Positions 33,536-44,600 of a DNA stretch of 64,000 nt are shown here, piece by piece (position 1 is the stretch's first letter; each line of letters opens with the position of its first letter). The DNA lies in the NCBI GenBank assembly GCA_030848705.1, contig JAUIZM010000015.1, positions 806,001 to 870,000 of the forward strand, in the 5' to 3' direction. The notes under the pieces are model-generated. The model did no database searches. It was given only the letters and a program-made list of their open reading frames with translations, and was not told the origin of the DNA. Origin of the DNA: Heracleum sosnowskyi. Its lineage: Eukaryota > Streptophyta > Magnoliopsida > Apiales > Apiaceae. A program made the position numbers and the translations under genes.

Positions 33536-36500
33536 TTACTGGTAGAATTTTCTGAGTCTGAGGCCATGCCAGGTGTTTGGGACTTCATAGTTATCCATGT
33601 GGGCGAGCTTGTAAGTTCCCGGTCGGAGTACTGCCATGATTTTGTAAGGCCCTTCCCATTTTGGCATGAGTTTTCCAGTATTGGTCGGGTCAGAAGCCTC
33701 AGTGTCCCTGAGCACCAGATCTCCAACTTGAAAATTTTTGACCCGGGCTTTTTTTCCGAAGTACTCTCGAGTTTTCTCCTTATACTTCTTCATTCTTTCA
33801 ACAGCTTGGTCCTGAACTTCATCCACTAGGACTAAATTAGTTTGTAGCCCTTCTTCATTTGCAATCTCCTCAAAATTGATGGCCCTGTGGGAAGGGTTTC
33901 CCACTTCAATGGGCAATAAAGCTTCAGTTCCATAAGCCAGCTTGAATGGGGTTTCGCCAGTGCTAGTCCGGGGACTAGTCCTGTATGCCCATAGCACATT
34001 AGGTAGCTCTTCTGGCCACTTATTTTTACTTTCCTATAAGCGCTTTTCAATTCCCCTCAACAATATCCGGTTTGTAACTTCTACTTGGCCATTTCCTCTT
34101 GGATAAGCTACTGATGACTTCTTGTGCTTTATTCCTCTTTCCTTCAAGTATCCTTCGAATTCGGACCCCACGAATTGTGGCCCGTTATCAGAAACCAGAA
34201 CCATTGGTAGTCCGAACCTCATCAAAATGTTGTCCATGAAACGGATGCAATCCTGTTGGTTTATTATTCTCATTGCTTTGGCTTCAGCCCACTTGGTCAT
34301 GTAGTCAATTGCCACCAACAAATATCTCAGGTCGCCCTTAGCCCGGGGAAACGGACCCATGATGTCAATTCCCCACACTGCGAATGGTATTGGAGATAGG
34401 ACTGAAGAGGGCATAACCGGGCTCTGTCTCGGGACATTACTGAATAGTTGACACTTCTTGCACTTTTTCACAAAATCCACAGCATCATTCTGTATAGTTG
34501 GCCAGTAGTACCCTTGTCTAATAATCTTGTGAGCCAGGGCTTTGGCAAGAGATATGGTCACCACAAATACCTTCATGAACTTCCTCAAGACAATAAATAG
34601 CTTCAACCGGTCCAACGCACTTTAGGATTGGTGCAGAGTAAGTCCGGCGATAGAGTATACCTTCTTCCAAAAAGAACTTTGCTGCTTTATTCTTGAGTCT
34701 TTGAGCTTGACTCTTCTCAGATGGTAGCTCTCCCTTTTCCAAGTATAAGATGATAGGAGTCATCCAGCTGGTTTGATCTTCAATTTCCATGACCTCCTCT
34801 TGATCAACTGTTGGTTTATTCAGTTCTTCAAAATAAACCGAGCTATCCAAATCAGCTGAGTTCTGGACTAGTTTGGATAGAATATCAGCCTCAGTATTAT
34901 CTTCTCTACTCACTTGTATGATTTCAAACTGGGGTAGCATAGCTAAGTGACCCTGAACCAGAGCTTGGTACCTTCCCAGAATTGGGTCTTTTGCAACATA
35001 GTCCCCTGTCGTTTGCTTACCACTATTTGAGAATCGCTGAAAATCAGTAGCTTTTTCACCCTAAGGTTTCGGGCTAGACGGAGTCCGGCTAGAAGAGCTT
35101 CATACTCCGCCTGATTGTTGGTTGCTTGGAATTCAAATCCAATTGCTTGCTTTATTTTGAATCCATCCGGACTCTTGAGTACAAGCCCTGCTCCAGATCT
35201 CTCACTTGTTGATGAGCCATCTACATGCAACATCCAGGTTTCATGATCGGGTGTGGACTCCTCCCCAGGTTCTGTCTTCATTGAAATGTGAACAGGTTCC
35301 GGAAAAGAACATTCCAGAATAAAATCGGCTATAGACTGGGCCTTGATAGATGTTTTTGGGACGAAAGTGAGGGAGAATTGGCTTAGCTCGACAGCCCAGT
35401 TAACCAATCTCCCCGATATATCAGGTTTGTGAATGAATTTTCGGAGTGGTTGGTCGGTGATTACCTTGATTTCCCTCCCTTGGAAGTAATGCCTCAGCTT
35501 TCTGGATGCAGTGACGAGAGCAAAAGCAAACTTTTCTAGGTTGGGGTAACGTGTTTCAGCATCTTTGAGCACTTGGATCACATAGTAAACTGGTTTCTGC
35601 TGACCTTCATGATCCCGGATTAGTGTCGCCCCCATGGCCAGGGTTCCTGCGGAGAGGTACAGGCTTAGAGGTTCTCCGGGTTCGGGCTTGGTCAAAATTG
35701 GTGGTGTTGCCAAGTATTCCTTGAGTGAATCAAAAGATTGTTGACATTCCGGGCTCCAGACAATATCCTTCTTTTTCTGTGCTCCTTTTAGCAGATTGAA
35801 GAAAGGTAGACAACGTTCAGCGAGTTTAGGAATAAACCTTCGCAATGCTGCCAAAGATCCTGCTAGCTTTTGTATGTCTCTCTGAGTCCGGGGTGCTTGC
35901 ATCTCAGTAATGGCTTTGATTTTTTCCGGGTTGGCTTCAATTCCCCTCTAGCTAATCATGAATCCTAAGAATTTTCCAGCTCCCACCCCGAAAGTGCATT
36001 TCTCTGGATTAAGTTTCATTTCTTGCTTCCTCAAGTTTTAGAAACACTCTTTTAGATCAGAAATGTGGTCTTGGACAATTGTGGATTTTGCTATAATGTC
36101 ATCGACATAAGATTCTAAATTTCTCCCCAGCTGACTTTTGAAAATTTCTACCATTGCTCTTTGGTACGTGGATCCAGCGTTCCTTAACCCAAATGGCATG
36201 AGTTTGTAGGTGTAAACAACCCGGTGTGTAATGAAGGTAGTCTTGGCTATATCAGCCGGGTTCATTTTGATTTGGTTGTAACCGGAGAAAGCATCCACGA
36301 AGCTAAGCATGACATGCCCGACTGTAGCATCAATAAGTTGGTCAATGTTGGGTAAGGGATATGGATCTTTGGGACAAGCAGCGTTTAGGTCGGTGTAATC
36401 AACACACATCCGCCATTTGCCATTGGGTTTCTTTACCAATACCACATTGGCCAACCATTCCGGGTACTTTATTTCACAAATGATATCGGATTTGAGTAGT

Positions 36501-36577
36501 TTTTCAACCTCTTCATCAATTGATTTTTGTCTCTCTGGGGCAAAGTTCCTCAAATTTCCGGGTACTTTATTACACAA
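33536..36577 (-). pseudogene. pol: pol of gypsy element D: RT, two RNase H domains, integrase (degenerate)
   Basis: Read on the minus strand, in order. RT (36577-36040) contains the conserved DLNAACPKDPYPLP segment, FVDAFSGYNQI and the YVDD catalytic motif. The gypsy-type RNase H follows (about 35850-35300). A second RNase H (about 35240-34960) has the DGSS and NNQAEYEAL motifs and is of the archaeal-like type known in Tat elements. The integrase zinc-binding and catalytic core (34700-34034) shows GIDIMGPFP and SDNGPQF. The C-terminal part follows (33997-33536). In-frame stops at 36038-36040 and near 35948, and frame changes at about 34940, 34560 and 34030, disable it. The N-terminal part of RT and everything upstream are deleted. 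Confidence 0.9.
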
Positions 36578-36621
36578 ATGATATCGGATTTGATATATGC
36601 TAAATCATAACTCCAAGTCCC
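36558..36621. other. Deletion junction with templated filler in element D
   Basis: A stretch of about 35 bp (CCGGGTACTTTATT.CACAAATGATATCGGATTTGA, 36460-36494) recurs at 36558-36592, directly before the LTR. A further 29 bp of unplaced sequence follows. This is how error-prone end repair looks, and it marks where gag, protease and part of RT were lost. Confidence 0.6.
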
Positions 36622-37662
36622 GATCTAGCCCATCCCAGCAGTTCCCCACGCCTGGATGCGGTGTTGCTGCCGTTGGGTGTCTGCAAAACAACACCGGAGG
36701 GGGGTTTGGACCCTGGCGGCGCCTCCGGCGTGAGAATAAGTGGAGCTTTGGAAGAGAGAATAAGACTAGAGATATCTAAATATGGAGGGTATATGTATAG
36801 TGTGTGTGTAGTATAGGGTAAGTGTGTCAAAGAGAATGTGTGTGTATAGTATAGGGTAAGTGTGTCAAAGAGAATGTGTGTGTAACCCCTAGACCTTTCC
36901 TCCTTGGTCTATTTATAGTCCAAGAATTAGGGTTTAGGGGTTGTACCTGCAATCATGAGCGTTGAATCCTAGGTAGGTAGGACACTTGGGTGATGTTGAT
37001 GGATCCCACGTGTTCAGGTGTGGAATTGTGGTGTCTTGTGCCAGGCTCCTGCCGGGGTGTGGCTTGAATAGGACATAATTGTGTCAATCATTAGGTATCC
37101 TTACGTGTCGTCTCCAGGTGTGGCCATCAGTGATGACCTAAACACGTCACGTAACAATGTGTAGTCTTTCTTACGTAGATTATTGCCTTTGTCGCCAGGA
37201 ATGAGTTAAACTTTGGACTTAAGCCACATCCTAACTGTGAGCTCGAGTTTTGTAGGTGAGACCGGACTCTGATATAAGTTCGGACTTATTGATGGACCAG
37301 GACTCCGATATGAGTTCGGACTAGTAGATGAGCCAGGACTCCAATATGAGTTCAGACTTATTGATGGACCAGGACTCCGATATGAGTTCGGACTTATTGA
37401 TGGACGAGGACTCCGATATGAGTTCGGACTACTAGATGAGCCAGGACTCCAATATGAGTTCGGACTCATAGATGAGCCATGGCTCCAATATGAGCTCGGG
37501 TTGGAAGGATGAGGCATGACTTCAATATGAGTTCGGATTTGTAGGTGAGTCATGACATAGGATATGAATCCAGACTAGTTGGTGGGTCATGGCCTAAATA
37601 TGAATCCGGGTTCGGTAGTGATCTGGGGTCCAGGACGGGTTCGGGCTATACATAGCCTATCA
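36622..37662 (-). repeat. 5' LTR of element D
   Basis: 1041 bp. It matches 26078-27080 over its length but retains about 100 bp (GGTTTGGACCCTGGCGGCG... to ATCTAAA) missing from the other copy. It has fewer 36-bp units (about 37255-37500). It ends TAGCCTATCA. Divergence between the two LTRs is clearly greater than between those of element G, so D is older. Confidence 0.85.
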
Positions 37663-38295
37663 CTAAGTTTTAATTATAACAGGCATAAGTATTATGAAAT
37701 AGGCATTTCATTTATATGACATACTTATTTAGGATTATGGATCACAAAAGAAAAGGTAATACAAACGTTTTATTAGCTATTTATTAGTTGTCCTTAATCT
37801 TCCAAGGATGGATATCCAAAATGAATATAATTAAGCCTGGTCAATATTTTAACGATTATGATTTGATTATAGAACAATCCAAATAATCTTTTATATTTTA
37901 TCATTTCTTGAATATATTTTTCCAAATCAATCATCAATACTATTATATAAAGGAGAAGATGGGGGCGGTGAGGTGGCATCGCTTCGTTCTAATTTTCTAA
38001 TTTTCTCAATTTTTTGAGTTAATAATATTTACAAAATATTAGTAAATTTACTAATGGAGGAAACAAAATATACAATTTCAATATTCTTGCATTTAAAATC
38101 TCTACTAATGGAATATAATATTTTTGCATTTAAAATCTCTACTAATGGAATATAATATTCTTGCATTTAAAATCTATACTAATGGAGAAAGTAAATATAT
38201 AATAGATCTTTACTAATGAAGGAAACTAAATATCACTAATGGAGAAAACAAAATATTTGATTATAATATCTAAATTATAAAAAAAAGTGTATTAC
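37663..38295. other. Intergenic DNA between elements D and E with a short tandem repeat
   Basis: About 630 bp of AT-rich DNA without a gene. A unit of about 43-50 bp containing TTGCATTTAAAATCTCTACTAATGG is repeated three times at about 38085-38190. Confidence 0.5.
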
Positions 38296-38764
38296 TGTTA
38301 TGGATTAAAAAACGTACTTGTATATTAATTGCTAGGATTTATGAGCTTTCGAGCTTTAATGGCTGCACTTGTGTTTCGAGACTAAATCGGTCCTCACAAG
38401 ATGCCTACGTATCTCAAGCAATGCTGAGAATCAAGCCAAAGACGTAGTATAGGCGTCTGGAGCCTAGTATTTATGGTATGTTTGGGAGTCTTAGCGAATA
38501 AGTCTCCTTTTTGATATTGGATAAACATTGTATTTCTTGCTGGAGAATTCGTTTCCTTGTTGGTAAAGGCTATGACTCATTAATTGGGATTATGGATCCT
38601 TCTTTGACCAATTTGCCATTTTTTGGACTCTTTTCATGAGCTGTATATTTTCCCTATTTATTAATTACGAAATTAATAAATAATCAGGATTTTGGGCCAT
38701 AAATATTTGGCCTTTCCATAGAATCAGCAATTATATTTCTATAATTACTTTTCTGTCCATATCA
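38296..38764 (-). repeat. Probable 3' LTR of element E
   Basis: The right end CCATATCA abuts TTTGCCCCCCAACTTC, which parallels the LTR-purine tract junction of element D (TATCA followed by TTTGCCCCCCACTCCC). The left end is guessed from a TGTTATGG at 38296. No partner LTR is available to confirm it. Confidence 0.45.
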
Positions 38765-38864
38765 TTTGCCCCCCAACTTCTGGGAAAATTTCCTCGGGGT
38801 TTTCTTAGAAGTTATAACGTGTTTTTCCCAAAAAAATTCCATTTTTAGGGGCATTTTCGACCTC

Positions 38865-39580
38865 AAATTAGGTCACTTTCGACCAGGAATTAGGTCACTT
38901 TCGACCAGGAATTCGACCTCGAATTAGGTCACTTTCGACCAGGAATTCGACCTTGAATTAGGTCACTTTTGACCAGGAATTCGACCTCGATTGGTCCCAA
39001 GTCGATGGATTCAACCTCGAATTCCCAGTCATTTTCGACCTCGGTCGTTCGACCTCGATCCAGCCTTTTTCGACCAGGATTTTCGACCTCGATTTCCCAG
39101 TCATTTTCGACCTCGGTCGTTCGACTTCGATCCAGCCTTTTAGACCAAGATTTCCAACCTCGATTGGTCCCAGGTCGATGGTTTCGACATCGAATTACAG
39201 GTCATTTTCGACCTCGGTCGCTTCGACCTCGAACCCGTGCATTTTCGAACTCATTTAGGTGCGAGATCGAATGCTACGAGCTCATTTTCTGGGCAATTTT
39301 CGACCTCGACTCTTCGAACTCGATCCAGGGTCTTTTCGACCTTAGATTTTTAATTTTTGTGTCTTATTTTGGTGCGAGATCGACGGTTACGACCTCGATC
39401 TCTCGTGTATTTTCGACTTCGATCGTACGACCTTGATTTAAGGTCTTTTCGACCTTAAATCTTCCATTTTTTGTTTTCATTTGGGAGTGAGGTCGATGGA
39501 TTCGACCTTGATTTTTCGTATGTTTTCGATTTCGATCGTGCGACTTCAACTTAAGGTTTTTTCGACCTCAAATTTACTAT
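38865..39580. repeat. Dispersed TTTCGACCTCGA motifs in element E
   Basis: More than twenty irregularly spaced copies of the core TCGACC(T/A) with GAATT or GATT tails. They occur in the position where element D has its 122-bp array, between the purine tract and the antisense gene promoter. The reading frames across it (e.g. 38969-39436) are repeat artefacts. Confidence 0.75.
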
Positions 39581-39821
39581 TTTTTGCCTTGGCTTCTTTT
39601 CAATTTTCATTCTTTCTTGGGCCTTGACTAGCCCAATTTTAATTGGACTTAAATTATTCCAGCCTTGGGCCTTATTGGGTCTTATTGTTTGGGCTTTGAA
39701 TTCGCCTAAGACCCAAATTGTTTGGGCTTCAATTTCTATAATCCAATAATGGATTCGTGAGCCTTTACTGGCTATAGACGGTTGCCCTTCCTTAACTGGT
39801 TGGGTTTCCAGTCACTTCGAT

Positions 39822-39828
39822 TATAAAA
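39822..39828 (+). promoter_or_regulatory. Probable TATA box of the antisense gene of E
   Basis: TATAAAA in CGATTATAAAAGAGTGAG, followed by a pyrimidine-rich leader of about 300 bp to the ATG at 40137. The leader contains a roughly 30-bp repeat (TTTTCTGG.TTCAATCTTCATCCCTTGAAGA) in about four copies at 39955-40080. Confidence 0.55.
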
Positions 39829-40136
39829 GAGTGAGATTTCCACTTTATTCTTCACTTCATACATTCAACTTTCTAAAATTTTCTCTCTAGTATTCTTAGT
39901 TTTTCTCTCTTCTCATTCCATAGTAAGGCGATTTCCGGCGAAGCTTCCGGGATTATTTTCCTGATTTTCTGGGTTCAATCTTCATCTTTTGAAGATTTTC
40001 TGGGTTCAATCTTCATCCCTTGAAGATTTTCTGGATTCAATCTTCATCCCTTGAAGATTTTCTGGGTTCCTTTTTGAAGATTTGAAGATTCTGGGTTTTT
40101 TTGAAGTTTTTCTGGGTTTTTTCTGAAGTTTCGAAG

Positions 40137-40900
40137 ATGACTGATCGTGCTGCTCAACGTCTCCAGAAGGTCAATCAGTCTTCTAAAAGAGGTATCATCA
40201 TTCGTTCTTCTCATATGTCTCTTCAAGATATGATTTTAGAACGTAGTGATGAGTACCCTTATGTCTCGCATCTAGATTCCTTTGATTGTAGCAATAAATT
40301 TCATGAAATCGAATTGATTAGGGATTACAATAAAATGTATTGAATCAAAGCTCCATATAGGTTAGTTCCAACTGGCCCAGAAGACCGTTCCTGCCATTGG
40401 CGTCCTAATGCTCTATGCATTTATAAAGATGCCATTGTTGCGGGACTCAGGTTTCCCTTCCATGAGTTCATTCCCAGGCTTTTGGCTGATGTTGGGATTA
40501 ACCCTTGCCAACTTCTACCAAACGCCTGGAGAATCATTATGTGTTTCATTGTTCTTTGTTTGAAGAACAAATTTCCTTTGTCTATAACTTTGTTTAGGAA
40601 GATTTTCCAATTTAAAAATAGCTCTGCCATTTCTTTGGGTTGGGTTTATATCAACCATCGCCCTTCTACTCCTCCCATTTTTCATCCAAAATCCATCCCT
40701 GATAACAACCCAAGATGGAAAAATGAATTTATGTATTTAACCTGGGAAGGAGGGGATTGGGGTACCCTTTTCTGTAGATCTTTCAGTAGGGTCTCGGATG
40801 GTAGCCCCAATAATATAATTCTGAATGATGAGGAGGCCCATGCCTATGCCGAGCTCACCAAAGATGATTATGCTACAACGGCTCGGGAGCTCCTGGATGA
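40137..40900 (+). pseudogene. Antisense gene of element E, first part
   Basis: The ATG at 40137 opens a frame resembling exon 1 of the antisense gene in element D, with the same helical domain pattern (IPRLLADVGINPCQLLPNAW, then an LFRKIF-like core and a WTxxW-like end). An in-frame TGA at 40341-40343 interrupts it; reading then stays open to about 40900. There the sequence changes into truncated Sirevirus copy H. The few codons after 40900 in this frame belong to H on its opposite strand. Function unknown, and not expressible as a whole protein here. Confidence 0.65.
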
Positions 40901-41308
40901 GTTTACTGATGCTTTACTGATTAGACAGGTAGAAGAGTCATCAGTATTTGAGAGAATGTTGGCTTCATATATGTTACCATGCCTGTAGCCAGTCAGAGCT
41001 ATCTTTCCTGTTGTTTTACTAACTACTTCACAATGTGTGGAATAGAAGTTAACATGATAACCTCTGTCAGTGATTTGACTAATACTCAACAGGTTGTGTT
41101 TTAGTCCCATCACTAGAGCTACTTTTTCAATGATGACATTTCCAATGATTATATTGCCATATCCCAAAGTTTGTCAAATGTTGCCATCTCCATAAGACAC
41201 AGTTGGGCCAGCTTTTTCCTCATATTCTGATAACAGGGCTTTGTTTCCAGTCATGTGCACAGAACATCCAATATCCATGACTAACACATTTTTCTTTTTA
41301 CCCTGCAT
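40901..41308 (-). pseudogene. pol: pol fragment of element H (protease)
   Basis: It starts at the ATG at 41308, in the same frame as gag. It covers the retropepsin region and the start of the pre-integrase domain. The active-site triplet reads Asp-Ile-Gly instead of Asp-Ser-Gly (Asp-Ser-Gly in G), and a TGA lies in frame near 41172. It is cut off at the junction with element E. Non-functional. Confidence 0.85.
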
Positions 41309-41323
41309 CAGAATTCCAAAACA

Positions 41324-43639
41324 CTAATTAGAATGTTTAGGAACCCACACTTGTTGGGTCCCTTTGTCATGCATTTTATTAACATTCACAGCAGAAGACT
41401 TTCTGACCTTAGCAGTCCTGACAGGATTTACTCCATCAGGATTTGCTTTGTCAGTATCAGTATTAACAAAAGCATGTTCCAACTTGACATTCTTAATGCT
41501 ACCAGAGTTTGCACTATTTTTATCAACTCTAGGCAATGGATCATAAAAGTTATAGTACAACTCATGATAATCTTTACAAGTATAAATAGAATGACATATA
41601 CTACCACAATGAAAACAGGACTTCTGTGGTTTATAAAATACTGATCTATTCCTAACATCAGACTTAGAAATATCAGCAATCTTCTTCTTACTCTTCTTAC
41701 AATTAATAGCAAGATGATTAGAGTTACCAAAGTTAAAACAACACTTTCTAGGTGCATTTGGGATATATTTATAACCATTCTCTTTATTGATCCCAACTTT
41801 ACCATTCCTGTTTCTCTTAACAGTAGCTTCCTTTTTCTTATCTGTCACCTCACAGATTTTATCCTTAAGCTGTTTCTGAGACAATAGTCCTACATTCTTA
41901 GTGACTTTATTCATGACAGGTTTAGACTTTATAATTTTAATTCCTTGAGTAGAAGTAGATCCCTTTTCAAAAGTAGAATTGGAATCCTTACCAAAAACAA
42001 AATTAACAGGAGTAATCTTAGATTTGGTTGCATCTATAACATGTCTATAGGTCTTTGGACTGACTGTCTCATCAATGACAATTTTCTCTTTCAATTTTTT
42101 ATCTTCATCTGACTTATATCCTAGACACTCTTTCCAATTCTTAGAGGTATTAATCTCATGAAATTTCCTACCAGAGTCTGTCCAGGTTCTGATTTTCTCA
42201 TTAGCATATTCAAGTTCCTTTTCAAGAGCAGTACATTTGGATTTCATCTCTAAATACATGTGATTAGCATTATCACATTCTATCTGTACTTTTTGCATGT
42301 GAGAAAATTCAGCTTCTAATATATCATTCCTTTTTCTAAGTTCAGACATCTCAGATAAGATCCTAGTATTTTCAGCAGTTTGACTTCTAAAGCTAATATG
42401 TAAAGACTTTAGAAAACGTCTTAACTCAGAAGCATTATCAGTATCAAAATCAAAGATAGTATTTAGTACCTTATCATCAGGAGCAGCAGTTACATCAGCG
42501 TTGGCCATTAGAGCATAGTTGACCACCTCAGTATCAGATTCTGAGGAAGAGTCCATCCAATCCTTGCTTGATGTGATAACTGCCTTTGTCTTCTTGCACT
42601 CAGAAGCAAAGTGACCCATACCAGTACACTTGTAGCATCTAACCTTTAACTTGTCAAATTTGCTACTCTTGCTGTCCTTTTTGATATACTTGTCTTTGTT
42701 TGCATTGAAAGCCTTTTTCTGAAAGTTGCCTTGTCTTCTACTCTTCCTGAACTTCATCCTCCTGAAGTTTCTGACAATCATAGCAACCATCTCTTCCATG
42801 TCTGAGTCAGAAGAATCACCATCAGTATTGGCATCAGGATTGCCATCAGTATCTGATGAAAAGTCATCAGGATCTGACTCAACTATTCTTTTTTTACTTC
42901 TAGAGACCTCCATAGTTTTTCCTTTTGATTTAGCCTCTGCTTTCAAAGCAATTGATTTTGCCTTGCTGCTTTTCTTGTTCTTTCTCTGTTGAACTTCAAG
43001 ATCATGAGTTCTTAGCATCCCATAGACTTCATCAAGAGACACAGTGTTCAGATCATACTGATGTCTAATGATCGAGGTCTGAGTGTCCCATTCTTCAGGT
43101 AAAGCTCTTAGAAACTTGGTGTTTGAATCTTCAGTTTCATATTCCTTGTCAACTAAAGATAAACTGTTCAATAGTGTCAGAAATCTATCATATAGATCAG
43201 TTAGGCTCTCATCAGGTCTTGCATCAAATTGTTCATATTCTTGAATCAAAAGAGCCCTTCTGTTTTTCTTGACAGATGCAGATCCCTGGCACTGAGTTTC
43301 CAAAGTATCCCAGATTTCTTTTGAAGACTTGCATGCAATCACTCTGTTTGACATGACAACATCAAGACTACTGTACAAGATATTCTTTATCTTTGGTTCC
43401 CTGAGTACATGAGCTTTTTCTTCTAGAGTCCATTCACTTTTAGCCTTGACCACATAATGTTCAGGTACTATATCTGTTCGTTCTACAATCCTTGTAGGAA
43501 TATATGGTCCATCACGAATCTTTTCCAAATAGTCAGGATCCATAGCCTCCGGGTACATTAGCATCTTTACCCTCCATGTTGGATATTCTGATTTCTTCAA
43601 GATGGGAATCTTCATGCTTTCATACTTGGTTGTCGACAT
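41324..43639 (-). CDS. gag: gag of element H
   Basis: 771 residues, intact. The N-terminal domain is the copia gag type (UBN2-like) with the usual SSKEIWDTLE and LPEEWDTQ segments. A Lys-rich and acidic linker follows, then three zinc knuckles. The first (CYKCTGMGHFASEC) is complete, the second has Phe for its second Cys (CFNF), and the third (CFHCGSICHSIYTC) is complete. A coiled-coil-like segment lies between the first and second knuckle. The TAG at 41324-41326 is in the same frame as the following pol fragment. Confidence 0.9.
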   Translation of the reverse strand: MSTTKYESMKIPILKKSEYPTWRVKMLMYPEAMDPDYLEKIRDGPYIPTRIVERTDIVPEHYVVKAKSEWTLEEKAHVLREPKIKNILYSSLDVVMSNRVIACKSSKEIWDTLETQCQGSASVKKNRRALLIQEYEQFDARPDESLTDLYDRFLTLLNSLSLVDKEYETEDSNTKFLRALPEEWDTQTSIIRHQYDLNTVSLDEVYGMLRTHDLEVQQRKNKKSSKAKSIALKAEAKSKGKTMEVSRSKKRIVESDPDDFSSDTDGNPDANTDGDSSDSDMEEMVAMIVRNFRRMKFRKSRRQGNFQKKAFNANKDKYIKKDSKSSKFDKLKVRCYKCTGMGHFASECKKTKAVITSSKDWMDSSSESDTEVVNYALMANADVTAAPDDKVLNTIFDFDTDNASELRRFLKSLHISFRSQTAENTRILSEMSELRKRNDILEAEFSHMQKVQIECDNANHMYLEMKSKCTALEKELEYANEKIRTWTDSGRKFHEINTSKNWKECLGYKSDEDKKLKEKIVIDETVSPKTYRHVIDATKSKITPVNFVFGKDSNSTFEKGSTSTQGIKIIKSKPVMNKVTKNVGLLSQKQLKDKICEVTDKKKEATVKRNRNGKVGINKENGYKYIPNAPRKCCFNFGNSNHLAINCKKSKKKIADISKSDVRNRSVFYKPQKSCFHCGSICHSIYTCKDYHELYYNFYDPLPRVDKNSANSGSIKNVKLEHAFVNTDTDKANPDGVNPVRTAKVRKSSAVNVNKMHDKGTQQVWVPKHSN

Positions 43640-43675
43640 CTTTAGATCGTATCTGATTCAGAATTAAATCAGTTT

Positions 43676-43687
43676 GCTCTGATACCA
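43676..43687 (-). promoter_or_regulatory. Primer-binding site of element H
   Basis: On the minus strand TGGTATCAGAGC, two bases after the LTR. It is complementary to the 3' end of initiator tRNA-Met, as usual in plant copia elements. Confidence 0.85.
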
Positions 43688-43689
43688 AT

Positions 43690-44229
43690 TGTTGCCCAGT
43701 AATAATCTATTGTAGAAGGGGGGTTGAATACAATAGTATAAGATAATCGACTTCTTAATGTATATATCACAAATATGAAAGAAAGATAACAGCTTTATTA
43801 AATCTGATATAAAACTGTTACAAACTCTCTCAAGAAATTCTGATGTTCTTGAGAGCTGCTAGGTTACACAAATACTCGAGTGTATGATCGATTATGTTCA
43901 CGTACATAAATCGAAACCAAAACTGTGTTTATATACTACACAGCTTCTCTATCAATGATAAGTCCTAATCAATTACAAAGATTGAAACATATCCATAATT
44001 GATAGCTACATTCTACAAACCAGGAACCGACAAAATAAACTTCCATGTTTAACTAGACTCCAAATATAACTCGAAGTAGGAATCCTGATCAGCTTCCAGT
44101 CCTGATGATCAAACCTGATCCCAGTCCTGATATGTATTCTGATCCTGACAACCATGCAATCCTGATGACGTCAGCAATCCTGATCAGTTGAGTCTAGCTT
44201 CTGACGATCATTGAATTCTGATCTAACAT
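43690..44229 (-). repeat. 5' LTR of element H
   Basis: 540 bp with TG/CA ends (TGTTGCCC to TCTAACA on the plus strand). It resembles the solo LTR at 28539-29109 more than the LTRs of A and G. It lacks one of the two fold-back copies near the transcription start. Confidence 0.92.
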
Positions 44230-44270
44230 ATTTCAAGTTTAAGTATTTGACTTGTAACTTTCTTTGCAGA

Positions 44271-44600
44271 CTAATGCCAACTTCCAAGGGGCTCTCTTTC
44301 AAGCCAAGGCTTGGCGCTCATCTTCAGAGGCCAACCAAGGCAAGTTTGAGAAGTCCCAAGAGGAGGTGGGCTCTCTGAAGGCCAGTCTGGCTTAGAGGGA
44401 GAAGGAGTTAGATGATTCCCAGGCTGAGTTGGTTTCTTTGAGGAAGGGTCGTGATGACTATATCGATGAGTACCTTGACTCCCAGGAGTACAGGGACTTA
44501 ATCGAGAAGCATGATGAGCTCCTCTTCCCAGTCCAGTACACTAAGGGATGGGATGCTGCTCTTGCTGAAGTTTTGGAGAAGATGCCGGGATCTCTCATCC
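44271..44600 (+). pseudogene. Antisense gene of element E, coiled-coil exon
   Basis: A pyrimidine tract and TTTGCAG (to 44270) look like a splice acceptor. Behind it, a frame codes for Glu/Lys/Ser-rich heptads and a compact end (EYLDSQEYRDLIEKHDELLF), analogous to exon 3 in element D. An in-frame stop (TAG, about 44394) is present. The frame continues across the insertion of element G for six more codons (55603-55620) and is then broken by gypsy-type LTR I. Confidence 0.6.

Larger units (their letters stand above)
26078..37662 (-). mobile_element. Element D: Tat-lineage Ty3/gypsy retrotransposon with antisense gene; gag deleted
   Basis: Related LTRs flank the element (26078-27080 and 36622-37662). 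Pol (36577-33536) reads on the minus strand, so the 3' LTR is the left one, next to the purine tract complement TTTGCCCCCCACTCCC (27081-27096). Between pol and the 3' LTR are two tandem arrays and an antisense, intron-containing gene. Gag, protease and the start of RT are missing, deleted at about 36558-36621. The presence of both the gypsy-type and a second RNase H in pol, and of the extra antisense gene, fits the Tat group. A Sirevirus solo LTR sits inside. I could not recognise a target duplication. Confidence 0.88.
40901..44229 (-). mobile_element. Element H: truncated Sirevirus copy (5' half)
   Basis: A minus-strand copia fragment with 5' LTR, primer-binding site, complete gag and the first 135 codons of pol. 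It ends abruptly at about 40901, inside the segment between protease and integrase. The rest of pol, the post-pol ORF and the 3' LTR are missing, along with some of host element E, so a deletion after insertion is likely. Confidence 0.9.

Noticed and set aside
26078..37662. Five-base target duplication for element D
   Set aside because: Bases flanking the two LTRs (about AATTT at the left and CTAAG at the right) do not match. One boundary may be eroded or the ends may have recombined.
38969..39436. 155-codon frame with Ser/Arg/Phe repeats
   Set aside because: It is a product of the TTTCGACCTCGA motif field. No start context, domain or codon-usage signal was seen.
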